DNA of 64,000 nt, from assembly GCF_026241135.1 (NCBI RefSeq), contig NZ_JAPFGA010000006.1, positions 2,369 through 66,368 of the forward strand, read 5' to 3'. This DNA comes from Galbibacter kalidii. GTDB taxonomy: Bacteria; Bacteroidota; Bacteroidia; Flavobacteriales; Flavobacteriaceae. Numbering within the stretch: position 1 is the first letter of the stretch; every line of letters begins with the position of its first letter. The translations under genes were made by a program, and so were the position numbers. Below the pieces are notes generated by a model that was given only the letters and a program-made list of their open reading frames with translations, was not told where the DNA came from and ran no database searches. Positions 51,106-59,450 of this stretch are shown piece by piece.

Positions 51106-52614
51106 ATGAAAAAAATTACTACTTTTATTTTAATGATGCTGTGTGTCATCAATGTTACAGCACAGGTGACCCAAAAATACCATAGGGTAAAAAAGGTTTA
51201 TACAAATATGTCTTCAAGACATGAGTTTTGTTTAAATGGAACAACATCTACCCTGAGTCGCAAAGTGAATATTTCTATAGAAGATAAGCTTCCAATAGGT
51301 ACAACTTTTTATTATGACTTTGGAGCAGATAGTGGACTTTGGGCAGTTACATATTCTAGAGACTCTAGGAACGATGATTGGGACTACAATATAAGTGGAA
51401 GTAGTATAACAATCCAAGATATTTGTGTCAATACCGAAAAATATCACAGGTTTTATTTCTTAGGTGAAACATCTTCAGAAGCTCAAAATGAATATTGTAA
51501 TGTGGCATCTAGTAGAAGAGATGCTAAAGTTGATATATTGACACCCGAACCCCTAACACCAGACAGGGTCTATTATGTAAATACCAGCTTAAATAGTTAC
51601 CCACCCGGATATTATTATCTCAAATCTTCATATTATGCCGATTCTGCAGATGAAGATGAAAATTTGTCTGGTACTGGTTCGATATCTCCAGTATCATTCC
51701 CGGATTCGGATAATGATGGGGTTATTGATGTATGTGATAGTAATGATAAATACCATGTAATTAAATATAGAGGGCGAACACAACAAGAAGCAGAGGCTTC
51801 AAAATGTAATAATGATGCTGAAAATTCTGTTGGTGTCAATATTGATATTGATCAAGCATTAACAATAGGAAAAATATACTATATTGATAGAGGTACAGGT
51901 ATCGGTCATAGATATTATGAAGTAACAAACACAAGTAATAATCCTAATTCATCTGCTGAAACAAATATAGGTACATCCAACATAGGAAGTTCATTTTTTG
52001 CAAATTGTTCATCGGAGTTAGCCGATATTGAAATTACTAACCTAAGGATTATACGTAATGGAAGTACTGAAATATTTAACTCTAATACTAATAGTACACC
52101 TACTTTAAGTTATAATAATAGTTATGAATTTAGATATACCTTGAAAAATAGTGGAGGAGAGGCTGTTGATATTAATTTGTCTAAGTTTTTTTCATACAAT
52201 AGTTCGTTTGATCAATTCAATGACTATTTCATAGATGATGATGAGATAAGCTCCATTTCTCCCGGAGGTCAGGCTACACTTAAAACATATGTTACTCCGG
52301 GTAATGGTTATATAGGTAGTGCGAGCGTTACGAACAATCAAGGGTATTATTTTATTTTTTCAGTAGTATATGAAAACAGCGATAATAGTTTGTCTGAATA
52401 TGAAAATCGTGTTGGGTTTATTTATTCTACAAATACAGCCTCTAAACCACCATTAAAACCTTATCAAGTTCAAACATTTGATTTTTCAGGCAACCGAGTC
52501 TTATCAGAAGAAGTGAACAGTAAAGAAGAGGAAGAACAAGTAATACAAAGTTTGCCCAAAGGGAATTATATCATCAAAGCAAATAATAAAACCTATAAAA
52601 TTTCAAAGGACTAA
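51106..52614 (+). CDS. Secreted protein with three internal repeats and a T9SS type A-like tail
   Basis: The best start is the methionine of MKKITTFILMMLCVINVTAQ (51,106), giving 502 residues with a signal peptide; an upstream ATG at 51,067 would add 13. The body has three copies of a 60-80-residue unit: KYHRVKKVYT, KYHRFYFLGETSSEAQNEYC and KYHVIKYRGRTQQEAEASKC, each followed by an acidic stretch and a YY(D/V) strand. Between them a calcium-type PDSDNDGVIDVCDSND is seen. A CARDB-like domain follows (about 305-430). The end, VQTFDFSGNRVLSEEVNSKE and IIKANNKTYKISKD, resembles a short type A sorting domain. Surface location is likely; the repeat has no name that I know. Confidence 0.72.
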   Translation: MKKITTFILMMLCVINVTAQVTQKYHRVKKVYTNMSSRHEFCLNGTTSTLSRKVNISIEDKLPIGTTFYYDFGADSGLWAVTYSRDSRNDDWDYNISGSSITIQDICVNTEKYHRFYFLGETSSEAQNEYCNVASSRRDAKVDILTPEPLTPDRVYYVNTSLNSYPPGYYYLKSSYYADSADEDENLSGTGSISPVSFPDSDNDGVIDVCDSNDKYHVIKYRGRTQQEAEASKCNNDAENSVGVNIDIDQALTIGKIYYIDRGTGIGHRYYEVTNTSNNPNSSAETNIGTSNIGSSFFANCSSELADIEITNLRIIRNGSTEIFNSNTNSTPTLSYNNSYEFRYTLKNSGGEAVDINLSKFFSYNSSFDQFNDYFIDDDEISSISPGGQATLKTYVTPGNGYIGSASVTNNQGYYFIFSVVYENSDNSLSEYENRVGFIYSTNTASKPPLKPYQVQTFDFSGNRVLSEEVNSKEEEEQVIQSLPKGNYIIKANNKTYKISKD

Positions 52615-52633
52615 ATTTTCTTAAACATAATTT

Positions 52634-52765
52634 AGAGGGTGTCTAAAAAGGAATTCAAACTAGATATTGTCAGGTTGAGCGCAGTCGAAACCTATTCATT
52701 TTCAATAGTTATTTAGTTCTCGACTGCGCTCGAACTGACATAAAATATCTTTTTAGGCACCCTCT
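52634..52765. repeat. 132-bp element with 17-bp terminal inverted repeats (copy 1)
   Basis: It starts AGAGGGTGTCTAAAAAG and ends CTTTTTAGGCACCCTCT. Inside is GTCAGGTTGAGCGCAGTCGA, then CTCGACTGCGCTCGAACTGA, a nested palindrome. A 133-bp copy lies at 58,401-58,533. It follows the stop of the secreted protein and could also act as a terminator. Confidence 0.85.
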
Positions 52766-52824
52766 TTTTAGTGCCCCATATTCAATTATATACAGCCCTG
52801 TCAGGTTCTATAACCCGACAGGGC

Positions 52825-53038
52825 TTCCCTATTTTTGCAGGAATAAAACAAGTGCATGAATTCCCAAGCTATTTTCAATATTCAATCATCGACCCACTTC
52901 GAGGAAGTAGCTATGGAGATGTTTCGGTTTCAGTATCAAAACAATGTGGTGTACGGTGTACAGGGATTTTTGCGATCATTTGAGTAGAAATCCGAAAAAT
53001 GTGGGGACAGTTCGAGAGATTCCCTTTTTGCATTCTAA
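52825..53038 (+). pseudogene. Truncated duplicate of the acyl-protein synthetase gene start
   Basis: About 200 bp, including the leader CCCTATTTTTGCAGGAATAA and the first codons (ATG 52,856; MNSQAIFNIQSSTHFEEVAM), nearly match the region starting at 56,248 before and within the intact gene. A 9-bp insertion (gtgtacggtgtacagg in place of gtgtacagg) and later stops break the frame, and the copy ends at about 53,038. It is a dead segmental duplicate 3.4 kb from the intact gene. Confidence 0.85.
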
Positions 53039-53070
53039 CCAGATACCAATTGGGTGAATTAGTGCTATAA

Positions 53071-53517
53071 TCAGTGGTTTATTATGGGGTTGGTAATGGG
53101 TTTGTTTTTGATAATATCTGAGAGAATTACTAAGGTAGAAGGATCGCCAAATTTAGCCAAACGATTTATTACTTCCTCCAAATGTTCACTATCCCGAAGG
53201 TTAAAACGCATAATCAAGCAATCTTTTCCTGTTACCCTGCTACAATGTTCCAATTCAGGAAAATTTTCAAGCGCTTTAACAAAAGGGTTGAAATTAATAT
53301 AGCTTACGCTTAAAGAAATATAAGCCGATAAGGGCAAGCCTATGTTTTTCTTATTAATCCTGATAGAATAAGTTTCTATAATTTCATTCTCTTCCATTTT
53401 TTGTATTCGCTCAGCAACTGCTGATGCGCTTAATCCTATTTTTCTGCCAATTTCAGCTATAGGATAGCGTGCGTTTTCCTGTAACAGATCTAATATTTTC
53501 CAGTCCAGTTTATCCAT
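53071..53517 (-). CDS. Lrp/AsnC family transcriptional regulator
   Basis: A 148-residue regulator: DKLDWKILDLLQENARYPIA and EIGRKIGLSASAVAERIQKM form the N-terminal HTH, followed by an amino-acid-binding ACT-like (RAM) domain, YISLSVSYINFNPFVKALEN, then CSRVTGKDCLIMRF. It faces the cupin and LysE genes divergently. A dyad TTCACCA...TGGTGAA (53,576-53,598) lies between the genes. Such an arrangement is typical of regulators that control an amino-acid exporter in response to its substrate. Confidence 0.93.
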   Translation of the reverse strand: MDKLDWKILDLLQENARYPIAEIGRKIGLSASAVAERIQKMEENEIIETYSIRINKKNIGLPLSAYISLSVSYINFNPFVKALENFPELEHCSRVTGKDCLIMRFNLRDSEHLEEVINRLAKFGDPSTLVILSDIIKNKPITNPIINH

Positions 53518-53575
53518 TTTAGGAATCGGTTGAATTTTTGTAAAAATAAGAAATATTTCACGGAAATTTTATCTT

Positions 53576-53598
53576 TTCACCATAGAATCACTGGTGAA
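53576..53598. promoter_or_regulatory. Candidate operator between Lrp-like and cupin genes
   Basis: A perfect dyad TTCACCA-tagaatcac-TGGTGAA lies in the 131-bp divergent region, about 50 bp before the cupin ATG. A GGTGAA/TTCACC dyad between divergent genes is a good Lrp-type site, though direct support is absent. Confidence 0.55.
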
Positions 53599-53648
53599 TA
53601 TGCTTTGTGGCAGCTATATCTTTACAACGTAATTTTAAATAAGCAACT

Positions 53649-54149
53649 ATGGAAAACGAAACTTTAAGAATTAATGAAAACAAATTAGAGTGGGACTCCT
53701 GGTCTCGCGGTGACAAAATTCAGCATAAGAGAAAAAATTTCACCAAAGACTTGACTACGAATAAAATGGTTGCAAGTCTTTATGAAATCCCTCCCGGAAA
53801 AGTAAATTGGCCTTTTCATTATCATATTGCGAATGAGGAGGTTTTTTACATCATTGACGGAGAAGGTGAACTGAGGACAAATGATAAAATTTTGAAAGTT
53901 AAATCAGGTGATTTTTTAAGATTTCCAATTGGAGAAAAAGGAGTCCATCAACTTAAAAACACATCGACTGACAAAACTTTAAAATATCTGGATTTTGGAA
54001 CCACCAATCATCCGGATTTAGTGTTCATGCCTGATTCAAATAAAGTTGGATTGTTTGGAGGAGGAGCACCCTGCCAAAACAATAAAAATCGGAACATTTG
54101 GAAATATTTTGACTTAGACACTGAGATTGACTTTTTAAAAGACGAATAA
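53649..54149 (+). CDS. Cupin domain protein
   Basis: A 166-residue single-domain cupin. The first cupin motif is WPFHYHIANEEVFYIIDGEG, with H60, H62, E66 as probable metal ligands, and the second KSGDFLRFPIGEKGVHQLKN supplies the last histidine. The end (LFGGGAPCQNNKNRNIWKYF) is conserved in a subgroup of flavobacterial cupins. The substrate is not known. It overlaps the LysE gene (TAATG at 54,147-54,151), so the two are co-translated and presumably linked in an amino-acid process. Confidence 0.88.
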   Translation: MENETLRINENKLEWDSWSRGDKIQHKRKNFTKDLTTNKMVASLYEIPPGKVNWPFHYHIANEEVFYIIDGEGELRTNDKILKVKSGDFLRFPIGEKGVHQLKNTSTDKTLKYLDFGTTNHPDLVFMPDSNKVGLFGGGAPCQNNKNRNIWKYFDLDTEIDFLKDE

Positions 54150-54781
54150 TGTTTGGAATTGAAAACTATATTGGATTTTTAATCGCCGGAGCCATTTTAA
54201 ACCTCACCCCCGGCACTGACACTATGTATATATTGACCAGAAGCATTGCCCAAGGAAGAAAAGCAGGGTATTATTCTGTTTATGGCATCGTGACGGGTGG
54301 ATTAATACATACTTTGTTTGCCTCCTTTGGATTATCGATTGTTCTTGCAAAATCGGCCATCGCATTTTCGATTGTAAAATATATTGGAGTAGCCTATTTG
54401 GTGTTCCTTGGCATAAAAATGTTGACTGATAAATCAAACATTTTTGAGAATGAAAAAAGTAACATAGAGCGAATGGACTTGAAAAAGATTTACAGACAGG
54501 GAGTATTGACCAATGTATTGAATCCTAAAGTAGCGCTATTCTTTCTTGCATTTCTACCACAATTTATTAACCCAGATTATGCACAAGGAGCAATTCCGTT
54601 TTTACTACTTGGTTTGACTTTTATGGCAACTGGAACCATTTGGTGTTTGTTTCTCGCATATTCATCTTCATTGATTACAGGAACACTGCGAAAAAATGGC
54701 AAAATCGGAAAGGTGATGCAAAAACTAAGCGGACTGATTTTTATTGGATTAGGGCTTAAATTATTGACATCCAAACAATAA
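54149..54781 (+). CDS. LysE/RhtB family amino-acid exporter
   Basis: A 210-residue protein with six hydrophobic segments. The N-terminal GFLIAGAILNLTPGTDTMYI and LTRSIAQGRKAGYYSVYGIV is the RhtB signature; later LTNVLNPKVALFFLAFLPQF is the central landmark. These exporters remove amino acids such as threonine, homoserine or leucine. Control by the divergent Lrp-like regulator is inferred from layout and the dyad. Confidence 0.93.
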   Translation: MFGIENYIGFLIAGAILNLTPGTDTMYILTRSIAQGRKAGYYSVYGIVTGGLIHTLFASFGLSIVLAKSAIAFSIVKYIGVAYLVFLGIKMLTDKSNIFENEKSNIERMDLKKIYRQGVLTNVLNPKVALFFLAFLPQFINPDYAQGAIPFLLLGLTFMATGTIWCLFLAYSSSLITGTLRKNGKIGKVMQKLSGLIFIGLGLKLLTSKQ

Positions 54782-54830
54782 ATACTACACGACACCATAC
54801 CATCAAACGTTGCAATAATTAAAAGACAAT

Positions 54831-56003
54831 ATGAATCAAAATAAATCGAATAGAATAGGATCCCTTGATTTACTGAAAGGTCTGGTTATGGTCTTTATGG
54901 CATTAGACCATGTACGGGATTATTTTCATTACGATGCTTTTTTCTTTGACCCGGCCGATCCAGAAAACACGAATATCGCTCTCTTTTTTACGCGTTGGAT
55001 TACGCATTATTGTGCTCCTACTTTTAGCTTTTTAGCCGGTATTTCTGCGTATTTAGTCGGTAGAAAAAAATCAAAACCAGAATTATCCTCCTTTCTTTTA
55101 AAAAGAGGTATTTGGTTGGTTTTCATTGAATTAATAGTAGTGAATTTTTCTTGGTATTTCGACATTCATTTTGGTACGATAAGTTTACTGGTAATCTGGT
55201 CGTTAGGAATAAGTATGATATTTCTTGCTACACTCATCCACTTACCATTAAAATATGTTTTAATCTTCAGTGTTTTGTTGATTTTTGGACACAACATACT
55301 AGACTACCTCACTATTGAAAAGGGTATATTTTGGTCAATTATTCATGAATTCGGTTTCTTTACCTTAGAAAATGGTAAAATTTTACTAGTGGGCTATCCC
55401 ATCATTCCTTGGATTGGAGTAATGTCGCTAGGATATTATTTCGGTTCCTTCTACAATTCATCCAAAGAACCTTTGAAGCGACAAAAGATGTTTAAGATTG
55501 TTGGGACATCTGCTATAGTTGCATTTATAGTTATCCGTCTAATTAACGGGTATGGAAACCCTAATTATTGGAAAAGTTACGACACTATATTAAAAACAGT
55601 ATTTTCGTTTTTAAATCCTGCGAAATATCCTCCTTCGCTAACTTATATACTCATGACATTAGGGCCAGTATTTCTTATTTTGGCATATACTGAAAATGCA
55701 AAAGGAAAAATTGTAAACTTTTTGTGTGTATTTGGAAAGGTGCCATTCTTCTACTATATCATTCATTTATATATTATTCATACATTAGCTTTACTTTTGG
55801 CTTGGTTGACAGATTTTGGTTGGCAAAAAATGATTATAACAGGATGGGTTACAGAATCTTCTAAACTCAAAGGGTATGGTTTAAATTTAGTATGCGTATA
55901 CCTAATATGGATAGGTATAATACTTTTGCTATACCCTATGTGTAAAAAATTTAGTTTATATAAGCTCAATCATAAGGAGAAAAAATGGCTTAGTTATTTG
56001 TAA
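54831..56003 (+). CDS. DUF1624/heparan-acetyltransferase-like membrane protein
   Basis: A 390-residue protein with about ten membrane helices. The N-terminal SNRIGSLDLLKGLVMVFMAL and DHVRDYFHYDAF matches the DUF1624 (OpgC/HGSNAT-like acyltransferase) family, with the DHVRD histidine as possible catalytic residue. Helices follow to about residue 380 and the C-terminus is basic. Acetylation of an envelope sugar is possible. It follows the LysE gene by 49 bp and may be read from the same promoter. Confidence 0.85.
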   Translation: MNQNKSNRIGSLDLLKGLVMVFMALDHVRDYFHYDAFFFDPADPENTNIALFFTRWITHYCAPTFSFLAGISAYLVGRKKSKPELSSFLLKRGIWLVFIELIVVNFSWYFDIHFGTISLLVIWSLGISMIFLATLIHLPLKYVLIFSVLLIFGHNILDYLTIEKGIFWSIIHEFGFFTLENGKILLVGYPIIPWIGVMSLGYYFGSFYNSSKEPLKRQKMFKIVGTSAIVAFIVIRLINGYGNPNYWKSYDTILKTVFSFLNPAKYPPSLTYILMTLGPVFLILAYTENAKGKIVNFLCVFGKVPFFYYIIHLYIIHTLALLLAWLTDFGWQKMIITGWVTESSKLKGYGLNLVCVYLIWIGIILLLYPMCKKFSLYKLNHKEKKWLSYL

Positions 56004-56278
56004 CAATAACTATTGCCATCAATGCTAACTACTCCACAATCCCGTTTCAATGACTATCGGGCTGACCTTTGAGGGGAGGACAGAACGTTAAGAATTAGTC
56101 CGATGGACTAATTTAGCGAACCTGCCTGTCGGCAGACAGGTGGGCCGGGTGTCTCATGGATAAGCAAGCTGATGAAAGGAGGATGTCCTTCGAAGACCTG
56201 TGCTGAATATAACTTCAGTAGGACAAGGGGATGTGAACACTACTATTTTCCCTATTTTTGCAGGAATAAAACAAGTGC
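56004..56278. other. Spacer with palindromes and an odd conserved-looking stretch
   Basis: No gene. 56,093-56,113 is AATTAGTCC-gat-GGACTAATT, a perfect hairpin, followed at 56,121-56,140 by the dispersed CCTGCCTGTCGGCAGACAGG. Then 56,150-56,240 reads TGTCTCATGGATAAGCAAGC, TGATGAAAGGAGGATGTCCT and TAGGACAAGGGGATGTGAAC, which looks like a structured RNA or group II intron relic. The leader of the next gene starts at about 56,248. Confidence 0.5.
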
Positions 56279-57253
56279 ATGAATTCCCAAGCTATTTTTA
56301 ATATTCAATCGGCAACCCACTTCGAGGAAGTAGCTATGGAAGTGTTTCGGTTTCAGTATCAAAACAATAAGGTGTACAGGGATTTTTGCAATCATTTGGG
56401 TAGAAATCCGAAAAATGTGGGTACGGTACGGGAGATTCCTTTTTTACCGATACAGTTTTTTAAGTCGCATAAGGTGTTGAGCAAAGATGAAGCCGTACAG
56501 GTTACCTTTACCAGTAGCGGAACTACGGGAACGCGTACAAGCAAACACCATGTAACCGATCTGTCGGTGTATGAAAAGAGCTTTAGAAAAGGGTTTTCCC
56601 ACTTTTACGGTGATGTAAAAGATTATACGGTCTTAGCACTTTTACCGGCTTATTTGGAACGCAAAGGATCTTCCTTGATCTATATGGTCAATGATATGAT
56701 TGAGCAGTCTAAACATCCTGAAAGCGGATTCTACCTTCATAATTTGGACGAATTGGCCCATCAGTTGAGATTACTTGACGAAGCAGGGAAAAAAGTGCTG
56801 CTTATCGGGGTTTCTTTTGCATTGTTGGATTTGGTGGAAAAACACGATTTTCAGCTAAAGAATACCATTGTTATGGAAACCGGGGGCATGAAGGGAAGAC
56901 GAAAGGAAATGATCAGGGAGGAATTGCATAAAGAGCTGGCGACTGGTTTTGGAGTGGGGAAAATCCATTCGGAATACGGTATGACCGAACTGCTCTCCCA
57001 AGCCTATTCCAAGGGCGATGGGGTTTTTGAATGTCCGCCATGGATGAAAATCGTGGTTCGAGACACCGAAGATGCACTTACGATTATGGATGAAGGCAAG
57101 TCGGGCGGAATCAATGTCATCGATTTGTCAAATATCAATTCTTGTTCGTTTATTGCCACACAAGACTTGGGACGGATCAGGGGGAATCAGTTTGAAGTCA
57201 TCGGACGTTTTGATCATTCTGATATCCGTGGCTGTAATTTGATGGTGTTGTAA
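56279..57253 (+). CDS. LuxE-like acyl-protein synthetase
   Basis: A 324-residue protein of the ANL-related LuxE group. It shows FRFQYQNNKVYRDFCNHLGR near the start and VTFTSSGTTGTRTSKHHVTD (adenylation loop) near residue 76-95. Further motifs are METGGMKGRR and HSEYGMTELLSQAYSKG. LuxE proteins activate fatty acids and pass the acyl group on. In Flavobacteria similar genes occur singly, with unknown acyl acceptor. The gene start is duplicated at 52,825-53,038. The downstream LacI regulator is 109 bp away. Confidence 0.88.
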   Translation: MNSQAIFNIQSATHFEEVAMEVFRFQYQNNKVYRDFCNHLGRNPKNVGTVREIPFLPIQFFKSHKVLSKDEAVQVTFTSSGTTGTRTSKHHVTDLSVYEKSFRKGFSHFYGDVKDYTVLALLPAYLERKGSSLIYMVNDMIEQSKHPESGFYLHNLDELAHQLRLLDEAGKKVLLIGVSFALLDLVEKHDFQLKNTIVMETGGMKGRRKEMIREELHKELATGFGVGKIHSEYGMTELLSQAYSKGDGVFECPPWMKIVVRDTEDALTIMDEGKSGGINVIDLSNINSCSFIATQDLGRIRGNQFEVIGRFDHSDIRGCNLMVL

Positions 57254-57265
57254 ATGAAAAAGAAC

Positions 57266-57283
57266 TCCCGAAGCATCGGGATT
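57266..57283 (+). terminator. Weak hairpin after the acyl-protein synthetase
   Basis: TCCCGA-agca-TCGGGA followed by TTT, 13 bp after the stop. The T-run is short, so termination is weak or partial. Confidence 0.5.
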
Positions 57284-57288
57284 TAGCC

Positions 57289-57341
57289 AATTAAGAAAAG
57301 TTTAAATGAGTTCTAATTAAAAAAGTTTAAATTTGAGTTCT
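57289..57341. repeat. Two tandem ends of the MITE-like element
   Basis: AATTAAGAAAAGTTTAAATG then AGTTCT (57,289-57,314), followed by AATTAAAAAAGTTTAAATTT then GAGTTCT (57,315-57,341). Both match the right end of the element at 50,248-50,410. The 5' half of the element is missing here. Confidence 0.65.
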
Positions 57342-57362
57342 TAAAAAAAGGAAGGGTAGAAA

Positions 57363-58388
57363 ATGAAGCAAAAAATAACGCTCAAAGAGATTTCCAAAAG
57401 ATTTAACGTATCGATATCGACAGTTTCAAAGGCGTTAAAGGACAGTCCGGAGATCAGTCAAAAGACAAAGGAAATAATTCAGGCTTTTGCCAAAGAGCAT
57501 CATTACAAGCCGAACAATATTGCTTTAAGCCTTAAAAATCAGAAGACCAAAAATATTGGTGTCATCCTTCCGGAAATTGTGCATTACTTTTTTTCTTCCG
57601 TAATCAATGGAATTGAACGTTTGGCTTCTGAAAAAGGATACAATGTGATCGTTTGTATTTCCAATGAATCTTTCGACAAGGAGGTGATCAATATGGAAAT
57701 GCTGGCCAACGGGAGTATAGACGGGTTTATCATGTCGTTGTCTAAGGGAACGGAAAAAGAACAGGATTTTCACCATATCAATGAGGTCATCAATCAGGGG
57801 ATGCCGGTGGTGATGATCGACAGGATTACCGACGAGGTAAAGAATTGTGACAAGGTCATTATCGATGATTTTCACGGTGCATACAGTGCGGTTTCATATT
57901 TGATCGAGAGCGGTTGTAAGCGCATAGCCCTTTTGACCATGCCGGATTATATGAGTGTTGGGAAATTGCGAACCGAAGGATATAAACGAGCCCTGAAAGA
58001 TGCAGGAATGGAAGTGGACAGCAACCTGATCGTAAAATTGGAAGATTTTTATGGAGGCTTTTCACCTATTGAGGATTTATTGAAAAATCAGCAAGTAGAT
58101 GCTGTGTTTGGTGTTACTGAATTCTTTGCGGTATCGGCTATGAAAATTGCTCAAAAAATGGGTAAATCTATCCCGGAAGATATTTCTTTTGTCGGTTTTA
58201 CCGATGGGATCATTTCCATAAGTAGTAGTCCGTCTTTAACAACGGTAAGCCAACACGGTGAAGACATAGGGGCAAAAGCTGCAAACCTACTGATAAATAG
58301 GTTGGAAGAAGAAACTACAGACGCACCACTCCCTTATCAAACCGAAATCATTAAGTCCAGCTTGGTAAAAAGGGAATCTACGAGATAG
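57363..58388 (+). CDS. LacI family transcriptional regulator
   Basis: A 341-residue regulator: ITLKEISKRFNVSISTVSKA is the LacI HTH (residues 4-23), then the hinge YKPNNIALSLKNQKTKNIGV and a periplasmic-binding-like sensor domain (about 60-335) with VVMIDRITDEVKNCDKVIID. It should bind a sugar or related ligand. No sugar-use genes are adjacent; it stands alone between MITE ends and the second 133-bp element. Confidence 0.93.
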   Translation: MKQKITLKEISKRFNVSISTVSKALKDSPEISQKTKEIIQAFAKEHHYKPNNIALSLKNQKTKNIGVILPEIVHYFFSSVINGIERLASEKGYNVIVCISNESFDKEVINMEMLANGSIDGFIMSLSKGTEKEQDFHHINEVINQGMPVVMIDRITDEVKNCDKVIIDDFHGAYSAVSYLIESGCKRIALLTMPDYMSVGKLRTEGYKRALKDAGMEVDSNLIVKLEDFYGGFSPIEDLLKNQQVDAVFGVTEFFAVSAMKIAQKMGKSIPEDISFVGFTDGIISISSSPSLTTVSQHGEDIGAKAANLLINRLEEETTDAPLPYQTEIIKSSLVKRESTR

Positions 58389-58400
58389 TGGTATAAAAGT

Positions 58401-58533
58401 AGAGGGTGTCTAAAAAGACATAAATTCAGATGTCATACTGAGCCTGTCGAAGTATCGTTGATTGAAGATCAATAAGTCTTCGACAGGCTCAGACTGACAA
58501 ATCAAATTAATCAAGGCTTTTTAGACACCCTCT
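58401..58533. repeat. 133-bp element with 17-bp terminal inverted repeats (copy 2)
   Basis: It starts AGAGGGTGTCTAAAAAG and ends CTTTTTAGACACCCTCT, a perfect pair. Inside it holds GTCATACTGAGCCTGTCGAA and CTTCGACAGGCTCAGACTGA. Copy 1 is at 52,634-52,765. It lies between the convergent LacI and GyrI-domain genes. Confidence 0.88.
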
Positions 58534-58534
58534 G

Positions 58535-59431
58535 TTATTCCACCAAAGGAATATACACTTCAGTCTTCCATTTTAAAGCATCGCCTCCTAAATTAGGGTT
58601 GTTGTGAAATTGCTCCACGATCTTTGTTTTGAGTTGTATATCATGATTTTCGGCATAATCAAAAAGACTGAACCAGGAGTGATGGGAATACATATAATTA
58701 CCGTTGAAAATCCCTTTTAGCGAGGGTTCTGCCGATATTCCCCTAAAATAAATATCCTTGCTTTCAGGTAATGAGGTGACTCCTTTTATCGGGAAACAAA
58801 AATCCATATCTATGCGATCGACTTCCTTATCAAAATTATTGATGATCACCATCGGATAGCCATCAGCTTGCAGATCGTGGCGCACAATAAAATTACTGAT
58901 GTAATTATAATTACGCATCATCTGAGCGGCTTTTCTATCCGGTGACGCAACAGCATTTACACAGGCACATGATTTTTCAGGGGAAACCGAACGCCCTTCG
59001 ATGTTTACCTTAAAAGTGGATAAATTTTTGAAAAGCACGGTTTTAAATTCAGTAAGGAAAGCGATAGCCTCTTGTTTGAATGCAGTCTTCGAAAAAGGAG
59101 CAGTGAGCCTGTTATAAAGACTTTCCCCGGGTTTTTTTACTCCCACACTGACCTTGGAAATGGAATCATTGAGGTTTTCAAGATCCCAAAACAGCACGTA
59201 TTCCTCGTCTTTATAGGTTAACTTTTGTGTTAGTTGCTTGTATAAAACACTATCCAGCGTTTGTGTTTCCACATCATCACTTGTCTTTTCCCAATTGGAA
59301 ATACTGTAATAAAGTGTTCCGGTACTCGCTTTTTCTTTAAACTGATAGATGTAATCCCCTTTTTTGAAGAACAAATACCAAACCAAGACACAAGAAATTA
59401 TAACGATACCTACCGCAGCTATTTTTTTCAT
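58535..59431 (-). CDS. Membrane-anchored protein with GyrI-like effector-binding domain
   Basis: The best start is MKKIAAVGIVIISCVLVWYL (59,431), giving 298 residues; an ATG at 59,467 would extend it into the haloperoxidase gene. It has one N-terminal membrane helix, then a START/polyketide-cyclase-like middle (about 25-150, SISNWEKTSDDVET), and a C-terminal GyrI-like effector-binding domain (DMDFCFPIKGVTSLPESKDI, then YMYSHHSWFSLFDYAENHDI). It follows the haloperoxidase gene by 19 bp. It probably senses or binds a small compound at the membrane. Confidence 0.78.
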   Translation of the reverse strand: MKKIAAVGIVIISCVLVWYLFFKKGDYIYQFKEKASTGTLYYSISNWEKTSDDVETQTLDSVLYKQLTQKLTYKDEEYVLFWDLENLNDSISKVSVGVKKPGESLYNRLTAPFSKTAFKQEAIAFLTEFKTVLFKNLSTFKVNIEGRSVSPEKSCACVNAVASPDRKAAQMMRNYNYISNFIVRHDLQADGYPMVIINNFDKEVDRIDMDFCFPIKGVTSLPESKDIYFRGISAEPSLKGIFNGNYMYSHHSWFSLFDYAENHDIQLKTKIVEQFHNNPNLGGDALKWKTEVYIPLVE

Positions 59432-59450
59432 ATATGTTTTTTGCCTTTGC

